NCBI GenBank assembly: GCA_905182095.1
Contig: CAJJAQ010000030.1
Span: 1-36,073 of the forward strand
DNA from: an uncultured Pseudomonadales bacterium
GTDB taxonomy: Bacteria > Pseudomonadota > Gammaproteobacteria > Pseudomonadales > Azotimanducaceae
DNA length: 36,073 nt
Direction of reading: 5' to 3'
Every line of letters starts with the position of its first letter. Position 1 is the first letter of the stretch. This document shows positions 8,596-17,682 of the stretch, piece after piece. Position numbers and translations under genes: made by a program. The notes beneath the pieces are model-generated. The model did not search any database, was not told where the DNA came from, and saw nothing but the letters and a program-made list of their open reading frames with translations.

Positions 8596-9138
8596 CTAGT
8601 CGTTAACAACCCCTTCCTCACTAGGCAGTAAACGACACAATAACGCGCCAGCGATACTGAAGTAGAGTATGTAGTACAGCGCGTGGTACGCCACCCAGTT
8701 CAGTGGTTGAAACCACCAGATCACTTCACTGCCGTTAATGAGTACGGTTGCTAACACGCCGCTGACTATAACAACCTTCATTCGTTCTCCGTTTTCCTTA
8801 ACCTTGTCAAGGATAAGTGCCAGTAAAACAGCGGTGGCTAGGTTGTGCAAAAAACCAATAAACAGATCTAACGGCGCACCTTCTGCGCTGGGCGTATGGT
8901 CAATGCTGAGCAAGGTTGCAGGCCCTTTTTCTAGCCGCTCCTGGGACTTGGGTCCGGGGCTGGGTATAAGGTATGCGCCGCTTTCCGGAAACAGTTTCGC
9001 CACAGTCAGTTGGCTGACGCCCTCACTTTTGACTTAATTTGCGGCTGAGTAAGGCAGGGGGTTTACTGCCCAATAGAGGAATCCAAAGGCAAAAAGTACA
9101 GCGGCTGTGATGAATACTGCCGAAATATATTTGTTCAC
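8596..9138 (-). pseudogene. Small membrane protein interrupted by an in-frame TAA
   Basis: GTG at 9138 with AGAGG SD: MNKYISAVFITAAVLFAFGFLYWAVNPLPYSAAN-TAA(9036-9034)-VKSEGVSQLTVAKLFPESGAYLIPSP... continuing in the same frame to 8596. The ORF track lists only 8596-9003. Confidence 0.6.
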
Positions 9139-9579
9139 TAAAGGCCTCTTTTTAAATTTTGGAAACCTAGATAAAGAAAATTTGCCTGTACCGCAGCAGT
9201 TTGATTGGACCAGCGGTAGAAAAACTCCTTTAGAGCGTGGGCGTTAGTCAGTGTTTTTTGGAAATCATTAGGGAAGGTGTAGTCATAAATTCCCTCAAAA
9301 TAGAGTATTTTGAACAGTTGCACCGGTGAAGGTGGCGAAGCCAATGGCAAAATACCAGTAGTATTTTATCGGGCTATCTGGTGCCTCATCATAAATTATG
9401 AAATTTGAACCCTTAATCAGAATTATCGGCAAATGGAATATTAGGTACGAGAAGAACATAAGTGCAATATAAGAAGACGAATAGGATGCTAGGTTGAGTG
9501 GAAATGCGAAAAAGAAGAGTGCCGCAATAGCTGCGATGGACAATTCGCCGAGTAGTATCTTTTTTATAGTCAAACGCAT
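9138..9579 (-). pseudogene. Multi-pass small membrane protein, apparently frameshifted
   Basis: ORF 9579-9295 (hydrophobic, several predicted TM segments) overlaps ORF 9350-9138 in another frame. A single-nt deletion near 9306-9318 would fuse ...GFATFTGATVQ to LFKILYFEGIYDYTF...; the second part ends at TAG overlapping the next gene's GTG by 1 nt. Confidence 0.45.
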
Positions 9580-9670
9580 ACCGAGTTACCATTATTTGAA
9601 CGAAAGCATCTCAACGCTGCACCCATCCAGCCAGTGAAGTGAAGAAATGCTGTTCGCGATTTTGCTACGG

Positions 9671-9997
9671 CTAGCTGCCGCCATCTTCTTCGAGAGCTGC
9701 TGAACCACTGCCATCCTGGCTTCCACCACCACCACTTCCTATGCCGCCGGCAGCGCCTGCAGCAAATGCGACTCTAGGAAGTGCGAAACGTACCGCTGCG
9801 CTTGCCACCGGGCCTCCAATGAAGCCGCTTAAAGCGCCGCCTGCCACGCTCCAACCAAAGCCAGACCAAGAAAAGCTTCCTGAAGTAGCAGCGCTTCCAA
9901 GATATCCGGCCCCAGCAACAACGCCGCCAAACGCGGCGCCAGGAGGTCCGAAAGACCCTGATACCATTTTTATCTCTCGTGAGTTAAGTTCCCTCAT
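9671..9997 (-). CDS. Double-glycine-leader peptide, microcin/class II bacteriocin-like precursor
   Basis: N-terminus MRELNSREIKMVSGS closely resembles the colicin V leader MRTLTLNELDSVSGG; the remainder is Gly/Ala/Ser-rich and hydrophobic, ending in a GSGGGGSQDGSGS-containing tail. GGAG SD upstream of ATG. Confidence 0.7.
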   Translation of the reverse strand: MRELNSREIKMVSGSFGPPGAAFGGVVAGAGYLGSAATSGSFSWSGFGWSVAGGALSGFIGGPVASAAVRFALPRVAFAAGAAGGIGSGGGGSQDGSGSAALEEDGGS

Positions 9998-10221
9998 AGT
10001 TCTTTCTCCATTTCCGCGATATACATTGTATTTTTGATATCAGAAAAAGGTTCGCCGGCGAAAGGTGTTTGGCTGTACGGCTTGAAAATTCAGATGGGCG
10101 GTTTTGGTAGGCCCCTTTAAATATTGGAGTATTTGGGGGCCAAAAGATTTCGGTTCGGAGAATCTCTTGTAATTCAATGAGATACAGAGCGTGGTTAGGC
10201 TCGGTTATTAGGTTGTTTTAC

Positions 10222-11142
10222 CTAGTTCGCCAGCGCCAGAATGTGCGCAGTTGCAGAGCTTGCCAATGCATCTAAGTGATAGCCGCCTTCAAGCGTAGAA
10301 ATAATTCGCCCCTTAGAATATTGATTCGCAGCACTGGTGATGAGGTTGGTGACCCAAATAAAATCCTCCTCGAGTAAATTTAGTGATGCCAGTGGGTCTA
10401 GTTGGTGGGCGTCGAAGCCTGCCGAAACAAAAATTAGATCCGGTTTATGTTGTTCAAGGGCCGGTAGCCAGCTCTTCTCAATGGCGCGTCTAAAGTCGTT
10501 GCCGTCGCTACCTGCTTCAAGGGGTGTGTTGACGATGTTTGCCCGCTGAGTGTCGGTATGACGATTGGGGTAGTGGGGGTGCTGGAAGCTCGAGCAGACC
10601 AATACTTCTGGGCGATCCTTAAAAATATCTACGCTGCCGTTGCCGTGGTGGACATCGAAGTCGAGGATGGCGACCCGGTTTATATCAACGTGTTCAAGCG
10701 CTGCCATTGCCCCAACAGCTACGCTGTTGAATATGCAAAATCCCATGGCATTGTCTATTTCCGCGTGATGTCCTGGTGGCCTAACCGCGCAGAAGACTCG
10801 GGTGTCTGCATTGGCTAACACAGCATCCACCCCGCTGCATAACGCACCTGCAGCTAAAAGGGCTGCGTTGCGGCTGTGCGGCCCCAGCCAAGTATCTGGG
10901 TCCAGGGGTACAACGGCTTCGCCGTCCATGGGTGACATTTGTTCGATAAAGTCCAAGTGGGCTTGGGGGTGTACGGCTAATAGCCTGTCGAGGGAGACCG
11001 CTTGGGGTTCGACAAAATTAAGGTCTTGGCTGAGAGATATTTTGTCCCAATGAGCGAGTAGGTGGCCTAGGCGTTCGGGGCACTCTGCATGGCCGTCAGC
11101 AACTTGGTGATTCTGGTACTCAGGGTGACTATAAATGAGCAA
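10222..11142 (-). CDS. Histone deacetylase family protein (acetylpolyamine amidohydrolase-like)
   Basis: RPPGHHAE, GFCIFNSVAVGA, ILDFDVHHGNG, SAGFDAHQLDPL, LEGGYH motifs. Confidence 0.95.
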   Translation of the reverse strand: MLIYSHPEYQNHQVADGHAECPERLGHLLAHWDKISLSQDLNFVEPQAVSLDRLLAVHPQAHLDFIEQMSPMDGEAVVPLDPDTWLGPHSRNAALLAAGALCSGVDAVLANADTRVFCAVRPPGHHAEIDNAMGFCIFNSVAVGAMAALEHVDINRVAILDFDVHHGNGSVDIFKDRPEVLVCSSFQHPHYPNRHTDTQRANIVNTPLEAGSDGNDFRRAIEKSWLPALEQHKPDLIFVSAGFDAHQLDPLASLNLLEEDFIWVTNLITSAANQYSKGRIISTLEGGYHLDALASSATAHILALAN

Positions 11143-11313
11143 AGCACTGTCCTTAACTGCAAACCCTAACGGCAGATTGGCATATCAGGATGAGCATTGA
11201 GTTTTAGTTTTTCTGATTTTATCGTCTCAAAATGCATGATTGCTAATGAAACAGGCGTGAAATATGTCCTGTTACAGGCCAGCTAGTATAGAACCGAGCC
11301 AAATCTGTCTATT

Positions 11314-11703
11314 ATGAAGTCTGTTAACTTTATTGGACTGCGTGTGCTGACATTGTTGTTATTTTTGCGAACTGGAGTGGCTCTGTCTTTGGGTCTGTTT
11401 GTTTGGACCGTCAGTACAGAGCTTTTTTTGGGTCTGCCTACAATGCTCGCACTTCTAGGGCCGGTATGGCTGGGCGGCATGTGCGGTGGATTTGTTTGCG
11501 TGCTTTTTTCCCCTCGGCAAGGCTTGTCGCTGGCCTTTGTTGCTGGAGTATTGATGGCATTCGGTTTTTTGTTGATCCGTCATGGCTATCTGGGCATGCC
11601 AATGGGGTCCGATACGTTTGTTACTCTCTGGCCCATGTGGTTTCCTCCTGCCTATTACGTGGGCGCCTATGGCTATCTGCTTTTTCTTCATCAGTCCAAG
11701 TGA
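11314..11703 (+). CDS. Hypothetical multi-pass membrane protein
   Basis: 129 aa with about four hydrophobic segments; divergent from the HDAC gene; no family recognised. Confidence 0.6.
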   Translation: MKSVNFIGLRVLTLLLFLRTGVALSLGLFVWTVSTELFLGLPTMLALLGPVWLGGMCGGFVCVLFSPRQGLSLAFVAGVLMAFGFLLIRHGYLGMPMGSDTFVTLWPMWFPPAYYVGAYGYLLFLHQSK

Positions 11704-11734
11704 CTGCTCATTTGTAAAATAGTAATAAGAAATT

Positions 11735-12961
11735 ATGTCTAACTTAGAACAAAAATTGTCCCAGCTTATCCAGCCAGGTCAGCGTATTTATGTTGCGGGC
11801 AGTAGTAATGAACCTACTGGTTTGCTGCACGCCATGGCTGAAGTAGATTTACCCGAAAATTTGGAGTTTATTCAATTTCCGCTGCCTGGTCTTAATGCCA
11901 CGGATTTTACCTCGTGGAATGCCACAGCCACCTTAACCACATTTTTTATGACCTCTACCCTAGCTAAAGCAGACCTTGGCCGAGTCAATTATCTGCCTAT
12001 GCAGATGCGCGCTGTATTTGATTACCTTGCCCATAATGTAGATGTGTATCTCGTTCAGGTGGCCAAGGACGCTGCGGGTGTTCTGCGTCTAGGACCTAAT
12101 GTAGATTTTCATGAAGGGGTGATGCAATCAGCCAAAGTCATTATTGCCGAGCTAAACTCCGGCTTTGTTGCACCTGCAACCAGTGCGCGCATCAATATTG
12201 AGCAGGTTGACTACCTATTTGAAACCAACCGACCTTTAATTGAAATGCCGGTGCCAAAAATAGATGAGGCTGCTCTGCAGATTGGCGCATTGGTGGCTGG
12301 TTTAGTTGGCGATGGTGACTGCCTGCAAACGGGCATCGGCGCCATTCCTGCTGCAATTTTATCGCAACTTGGCGATAAAAACGATCTAGGTCTGCATGGT
12401 GGTTTAATCGACGATGGTGGCATGACGCTTATTCAAGCGGGCAACATCACAGGGGCGGTTAAGGCCATTGACAGACACCAGCACATTACTGGCATGGCCT
12501 TGGGCAGTAGTGAACTGATGACATGGCTTAGTCAGCGCAGTGATGTGAGTTTCCGCGGCGCGGAGCATACTCATGAGGTGCAGGTTATTCGCCAACTAGA
12601 GAATTTTGTCTCTATCAATTCGGCGGTAGAAGTAGATCTATTTGGGCAGGTTAATGCTGAGGTTGCTAATGGTCGGCAGATCTCCGGTACCGGTGGCTCT
12701 GTTGATTTTATGCGCGCAGCTAAAGCTTCCAAAGGCGGGCGCTCTATTGTTGCCATGAATGCCACCGCAAGAGGTGGCTCGGTGTCGCGGATAGTGCCGA
12801 AGGTTGAAATGGTCACGGCGCTGCGCACTGATGTGGATATAGTGGTTACCGAATTTGGTGTGGCTCACCTTAAGTATTTGCCTAACCGGGCTAGAGCAGA
12901 GGCTTTGATTGAAATTGCCGCGCCGGAATTTCGCCAAGGGCTAAGAGATCAACTCTCTTAG
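11735..12961 (+). CDS. Acetyl-CoA hydrolase/4-hydroxybutyrate CoA-transferase family protein
   Basis: LQTGIGAIPAAILSQLGDKNDLGLHGGLIDDG, GTGGSVDFMRAAKASKGGRSIVAMNAT, VDIVVTEFGVAHLKYLPNRARAEALIEIAAPEFR. Confidence 0.9.
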   Translation: MSNLEQKLSQLIQPGQRIYVAGSSNEPTGLLHAMAEVDLPENLEFIQFPLPGLNATDFTSWNATATLTTFFMTSTLAKADLGRVNYLPMQMRAVFDYLAHNVDVYLVQVAKDAAGVLRLGPNVDFHEGVMQSAKVIIAELNSGFVAPATSARINIEQVDYLFETNRPLIEMPVPKIDEAALQIGALVAGLVGDGDCLQTGIGAIPAAILSQLGDKNDLGLHGGLIDDGGMTLIQAGNITGAVKAIDRHQHITGMALGSSELMTWLSQRSDVSFRGAEHTHEVQVIRQLENFVSINSAVEVDLFGQVNAEVANGRQISGTGGSVDFMRAAKASKGGRSIVAMNATARGGSVSRIVPKVEMVTALRTDVDIVVTEFGVAHLKYLPNRARAEALIEIAAPEFRQGLRDQLS

Positions 12962-13068
12962 CTACGCGCGCGACGACCTATGTCCGCTTAAAGGGAGTTG
13001 GCTTTACTTAACGCCTCTTCGACCGCTATCAACGCCTACTTAACCTTTCCTTCTCTTTTACCTCTCCT

Positions 13069-15228
13069 TTACGTCTCGTCAACGTCTAAGGTGAGTAAAA
13101 AGAAGGCATATTCCTCGGCTAGTTCTTGCAGCGCGGTAAAGCGTCCTGATTGACCGCCGTGGCCGGCACCCATATTGGTTTTCAATATCAATACATTGTT
13201 GTCCGTTTTAACGTGGCGCAATTTCGCCACCCACTTTGCAGGTTCCCAATATGTCACTCTTGGGTCGTTTAACCCGGCTGTGACCATTATCGGTGGGTAG
13301 CCTTGAGCGCTGACTTGATCGTAGGGCGAATAAGATTGAATGAACGCGAAGGCTTCGGCATCTTCAATTGGGTTGCCCCACTCGGGCCATTCCATAGGCG
13401 TCAGAGGTAGGTCTGCATCCAGCATGGTGTTGAGTACGTCGACAAAAGGTACATGAGCCGCAACGCTGCCAAAAAGCTCAGGTGCTTGATTAACTACTGC
13501 GCCCATCAGCTCTCCGCCGGCACTGCCACCGCCAATAGCAATGCGTCCCGCTGCAACGTATTGGGTTTCTACTAGGTGTTTTGCACAATCGACAAAGTCG
13601 TTAAATGTATTGGTGCGTTGCTTTAGTTTGCCTTGGCTATACCAGTGGTAACCCAAATCATCGCCGCCGCGAATATGCGCAATGGCAAAGGTAAAGCCTC
13701 TGTCGAGGAGGGAAATGATGTTGCTGGAGAATGCGGGCGGAATGGCATGGCCATAAGCTCCATAGCCATAAAGGTAAAGGGGCGCGCTGCCGTCCACTGG
13801 GGTGTCGTGGCGTTGCACCAAACTTATGGGCACTTGGGTGCCATCCCGGGCAGGGGCCATTAACCGGCGGGTAACAAAGTTTTTCGCGTCATAGCCGCCG
13901 GGTACTTGTTGTACTTTACGTTGCTGCAAGTCTCTGGTGTCTAAGGTGTAGTCGTAAACAGTATTTGGCGTCACCATAGAGGTATAGCTTAGGCGCAGGA
14001 ACTTCGACTTATAATCCGCATTGGTGCCAAAGCCCAAAGAATAAGACTCTTCGGGCATTTGAATAAGGTGGCTGTCGCCATTTTGCTCTACAACCATCAT
14101 TTGATCTAGGCCGTCTATGCGCGCTTCAACAAGTAGATGTGTTTGCAAGACCAAATGATTTGTTAGGTAGGTGCGTTCGTCCCCGGCAACGATACTCTGC
14201 CAATTTGCTGGGTTTAGTTGTGCAGATGAGTTTTCAGATGCGTCGCCCAAAGCAACCTGGTACACGTCAAAGTTGGCTTGGCGCTGGTTACTTCTGATTA
14301 TAAACCTGCCCGACTGAGCACTATCACCCTGATGATCCACATAATATTCATGGCCGGGAGCGCGTTGGCTAATCAGCTGAGGCTTAGCGAGTAAGTTTGA
14401 CGTAGGCAGGTATTGCACCTCCGTAGTGACATGGTCGCCAGAGTGTAAAAACACCAATTGCTGGCTTTGGCTGAGGTCTGCGCTGAGGAAAAAAGATTCA
14501 TCTGCTTCCTCCATGATGACGCTGTCGTTTGGCGCTGAGTCGATTGAGTTTAGATCCCTAAACAACGCTTTATTTGGCCGCCATTGTTCGTTGACTAGCA
14601 AATAAATGAAACCGTCACTGGCGCTGTTCCAAACAGGTTCTCCTGCACAGTTTTCAATAGCAGGCGTTAATGCATCTCCAGTGGCCAGATCAATTGTATG
14701 CAGTTGATAGCGCTCGCTGCCATTGGTATCCACACTATAGGCGAGTTTTCTGCCGTCAGGACTGACCGCCAACGCGCCCAAACGAAAGTATTCGTGGCCT
14801 TGGGCCAAAGTGTTTTCGTCTAATAGTGTCTGCCATTGCGCATCTGAATCAGTCGCTGCTGTTAACGACGCACTGCGATACCAAGTACGGTACTGGGCAC
14901 CTTTGGCGAACCGCCATTGGTAACTAAAGTCGTTTTCTACAAAGGCTACGCTTTCCTCTTGTTCGGGCTTGCGCGCCTTCAATTCTTCAAAGAGCGTGCT
15001 CACCAATTCGCCGTGGGGGGCAAAAAACTCCTCAAAGTAAGCGTTTTCCTCATTTAAATACTGCAAAATTTCGCTGTCACTGACGTTGGGGTAGCCTGCG
15101 TCTTTTAGCCAGGCGTAAGGATCGTCTACAACGTGGTTATGCCGGGTAAAACTGTATGGGCGGCGTTGGGCCTTGGGTGGATTGAGGGGCGCATTTGCGG
15201 GTCCCGGATAAGCCTGATTACTGGTCAT
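13069..15228 (-). CDS. ptrB: Prolyl oligopeptidase family, oligopeptidase B-like (S9A)
   Basis: IAIGGGSAGGELMGAVVNQAPELF nucleophile motif, TAGLNDPRVTYWEP, GAGHGGQSGRF; PYSFTRHNHVVDDPYAWLKD N-terminus. Confidence 0.93.
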   Translation of the reverse strand: MTSNQAYPGPANAPLNPPKAQRRPYSFTRHNHVVDDPYAWLKDAGYPNVSDSEILQYLNEENAYFEEFFAPHGELVSTLFEELKARKPEQEESVAFVENDFSYQWRFAKGAQYRTWYRSASLTAATDSDAQWQTLLDENTLAQGHEYFRLGALAVSPDGRKLAYSVDTNGSERYQLHTIDLATGDALTPAIENCAGEPVWNSASDGFIYLLVNEQWRPNKALFRDLNSIDSAPNDSVIMEEADESFFLSADLSQSQQLVFLHSGDHVTTEVQYLPTSNLLAKPQLISQRAPGHEYYVDHQGDSAQSGRFIIRSNQRQANFDVYQVALGDASENSSAQLNPANWQSIVAGDERTYLTNHLVLQTHLLVEARIDGLDQMMVVEQNGDSHLIQMPEESYSLGFGTNADYKSKFLRLSYTSMVTPNTVYDYTLDTRDLQQRKVQQVPGGYDAKNFVTRRLMAPARDGTQVPISLVQRHDTPVDGSAPLYLYGYGAYGHAIPPAFSSNIISLLDRGFTFAIAHIRGGDDLGYHWYSQGKLKQRTNTFNDFVDCAKHLVETQYVAAGRIAIGGGSAGGELMGAVVNQAPELFGSVAAHVPFVDVLNTMLDADLPLTPMEWPEWGNPIEDAEAFAFIQSYSPYDQVSAQGYPPIMVTAGLNDPRVTYWEPAKWVAKLRHVKTDNNVLILKTNMGAGHGGQSGRFTALQELAEEYAFFLLTLDVDET

Positions 15229-15523
15229 GATTTAACTACCAAAGTTCGCTATAGAGTTGTCCGCCCGGTCGTGTGCATTTGACATAGCTGACTATACCTT
15301 TGGAATGTTACGGCAATCTGCGTGAAACCGCTGTGCAAATGACTGATGCTGCTCTAGTTATGCGTTGCTCGAACCAGCTAACTGTGGAAGTACTGTGCCG
15401 GCGGTTGTGATGCTCAGTGTTTACCGCCAAGATGAAGCCAATCGAATTATCCATCGTTAAAAAAGCAGTCGCTAACCCAGATCATTGGTTATGCATCTGT
15501 TATTAGGCAATAGGAGGCCCAAA

Positions 15524-16186
15524 GTGGCACATATTCCACCCTTAGATATAGATCAGTTAGACGAGCTTAAGCCTGTGCTGGCCATGTCCGAAGCAACTAT
15601 GGGCTTTGTGCCGAATAGTGTGCGCACAATGGCTCATATGCGTCAGTTACCCGTAGCCTTCTCAATATTATTCGGTACGGTAATGGGGGGTGACACTAAG
15701 GTGCTGCTTGAAAACATGCTGAAGGTGGTGCCAGAGCAAAATGCTGCGGAAGAAAATCTGCCGCCTGCGCTGCTGCAACTTATTGCTTTTTCTGTCAGCG
15801 TCAGTGCTGGCTGTCGTTATTGCCAGGCGCATACGGGACACAACAGTAAACGCATGAGCGACGAACCCGACGCACAGGGCGAGAAGCTGTTACAGGTGCT
15901 TAATTATGCCGAGGCAGAATGCTTCAGTGAGGCTGAACGCGCAGTGGTGGGCCTAGCTTTGGCGGCTGGACAAGTTCCCAACGGCGCCGAAAAAAGTCAT
16001 TTTGCAGCGCTGCAAGCGCATTTCAGCCAACGACAAATCACCCAAATAGTCGCTGTCATCTCAACTTTTGGCTTTCTTAATCGTTGGAACGACACTGTGG
16101 CAACGGCCCTTGAAGAGGTACCCACTGCATTTGGCGAAAGTCAGCTACAAGAGGCGGGCTGGGAATTAGGCAAGCACCAAAGCTAG
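15524..16186 (+). CDS. Carboxymuconolactone decarboxylase/AhpD-like family protein
   Basis: SVSAGCRYCQAHTGHNSKRM contains the CxxC...H motif. AGGAGG SD supports GTG start at 15524. Confidence 0.88.
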   Translation: MAHIPPLDIDQLDELKPVLAMSEATMGFVPNSVRTMAHMRQLPVAFSILFGTVMGGDTKVLLENMLKVVPEQNAAEENLPPALLQLIAFSVSVSAGCRYCQAHTGHNSKRMSDEPDAQGEKLLQVLNYAEAECFSEAERAVVGLALAAGQVPNGAEKSHFAALQAHFSQRQITQIVAVISTFGFLNRWNDTVATALEEVPTAFGESQLQEAGWELGKHQS

Positions 16187-16188
16187 TT

Positions 16189-16893
16189 ATGTGTGGACGT
16201 CTTAACATTCGAGCCAGTGACCTAACTCAGATGTTGTTAGAGTTTTTAGGCGAAGCCTACTCAGGTGAAGATAATTTCAACGCCGCGCCCACTGAAAATA
16301 TTCCCGTTTTGCGTATGAACGAGGAGGGCTCGGTTGAATTAACCAATATGCGTTGGTGGTTAACGCCGTCATGGGCAAGAGAGCCCAGTACTCAATACAG
16401 TATGTTCAATGCTAAGTCGGAAACCGCGGCTACGAGCCCAGCCTTTCGCGGGCCTTATGCGAAGCAGCGTTGCGTGGTTCCGGTCAGTGGCTTTTATGAG
16501 TGGTGTCGAGAACAAGGTCAAAAGGTTCCCTACCTTATTCATGGGCAAGAGGAGAAAACCCTATTGCTTGCAGGACTTTGGGATTGCTGGTCGTCACGAG
16601 GCACTGCTGGAGGCGTCGCCAACCTTTATAGTTTTACCCTACTGACCACAGCAGCCCACGAAAAAATGCAAGAGGTGCATCATCGTCAGCCAGTATTTTT
16701 GACATCGGATCAGGCTAAATCTTGGTTGGATATGGCCATACCTACGACCGCGTTGGAGCCTTTGTTTGCCTCCAAATTGCCGATTCCTTTGCACGGTAGC
16801 CCAGTTTCCACTTGGGTTAACAGTTCGCGCAATAAAGATCAGCGCTGTCATCAGGTTATTGGTCCTGCGCTGGCGATAGAGGAACCGCACTAA
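16189..16893 (+). CDS. yedK: SOS response-associated peptidase (YedK/HMCES family)
   Basis: MCGR N-terminus (catalytic Cys2), FNAKSETAATSPAFRGPYAKQRCVVPVSGFYEW, VHHRQPVFL. Confidence 0.95.
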   Translation: MCGRLNIRASDLTQMLLEFLGEAYSGEDNFNAAPTENIPVLRMNEEGSVELTNMRWWLTPSWAREPSTQYSMFNAKSETAATSPAFRGPYAKQRCVVPVSGFYEWCREQGQKVPYLIHGQEEKTLLLAGLWDCWSSRGTAGGVANLYSFTLLTTAAHEKMQEVHHRQPVFLTSDQAKSWLDMAIPTTALEPLFASKLPIPLHGSPVSTWVNSSRNKDQRCHQVIGPALAIEEPH

Positions 16894-16939
16894 TATTTTA
16901 ACGGTGGAACTTTGCTGGAAATAGATGCGCGCAAGCTTT

Positions 16940-16986
<47 letters not shown>

Positions 16987-17046
16987 AAAACGCAGGTGGA
17001 AAAATACCAATGATTGAACGAAATAAATTTCTACACGGAGAACGTA

Positions 17047-17493
17047 TTGATTCTTAAACGAGGCGATTGGATAGGTAAAGGTAGTGTATTGGTTGACGGT
17101 GCAACCTTGGGCGTCGGCCTAGAATTAGCGCTGAAAATTGTCGAGGACGACGATGGCTTTACCCTAACAGGAGATTTGTCCGGTGCTGGACAAGGTCCTA
17201 TTTCAATTCGAATTGCGCCTAATGATGTTGGAACTTATGTCATTGATGCGCGCATATTGACCGCTGCACTAGACGGCATAGCCAAACTGGAGAGCGAACC
17301 GAACTTGGCCTTGGTTTGGAATGAGGCGCAAACCCAGTCCGGTACTATGACCCTATTTCTGGTAGATACAGGTATTGCATGTCGTGGTTTCTTTCGCGAA
17401 AACGACAACACCATTACATGGGAGGTGCTGATTCAGCCCAAGCAAGATGTGATCACTGGCGAAAATATCGTTTCTTTTAGACCAAGGCGTTAG
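17047..17493 (+). CDS. Conserved-looking hypothetical protein
   Basis: ILKRGDWIGKGSVLVDGATLGVGLELALKI...; TTG at 17047 has a GGAG SD 6 nt upstream. The ORF track starts at TTG 17014. Confidence 0.6.
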   Translation: MILKRGDWIGKGSVLVDGATLGVGLELALKIVEDDDGFTLTGDLSGAGQGPISIRIAPNDVGTYVIDARILTAALDGIAKLESEPNLALVWNEAQTQSGTMTLFLVDTGIACRGFFRENDNTITWEVLIQPKQDVITGENIVSFRPRR

Positions 17494-17593
17494 CCTCTCA
17501 AAAGGCGTTAGCCTTGGCTTACAGCAAAACGCTAGCCTCGGCTAGACCTTTGGTCAATAAGTGGGCCTCTGGATAGACCGTGAGGCCAGCCTC
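17482..17593. other. Chain of hairpins in convergent intergenic region
   Basis: CCAAGGC(17482-17488)/GCCTTGG(17511-17517); CTAGCC-TC-GGCTAG (17532-17545); GACC-TTT-GGTC (17545-17555); GGCCTC(17564-17569)/GAGGCC(17582-17587); GAGGC-CA-GCCTC (17582-17593). Confidence 0.6.
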
Positions 17594-17682
17594 GAGTTAG
17601 AGCCTGCTAGCGCGCAATGCAGTAAATACTCAGGGAAGGCTAGTTAAGAATTAGGTAACAGCTCGGTAAGGGTGTCTCAATT

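Noticed and set aside
9741-10037. Plus-strand ORF of 98 aa opposite the microcin-like gene
   Set aside because: Antisense to a better-supported ORF with SD and leader; composition (Pro/Ala-rich) is what the complement of a Gly/Ala-rich gene gives.
10051-10062. TTCGCCGGCGAA palindrome between HDAC and microcin-like genes
   Set aside because: Perfect 12-bp palindrome, but the loop-forming stem is only 4 bp; too weak alone to call a terminator or operator.
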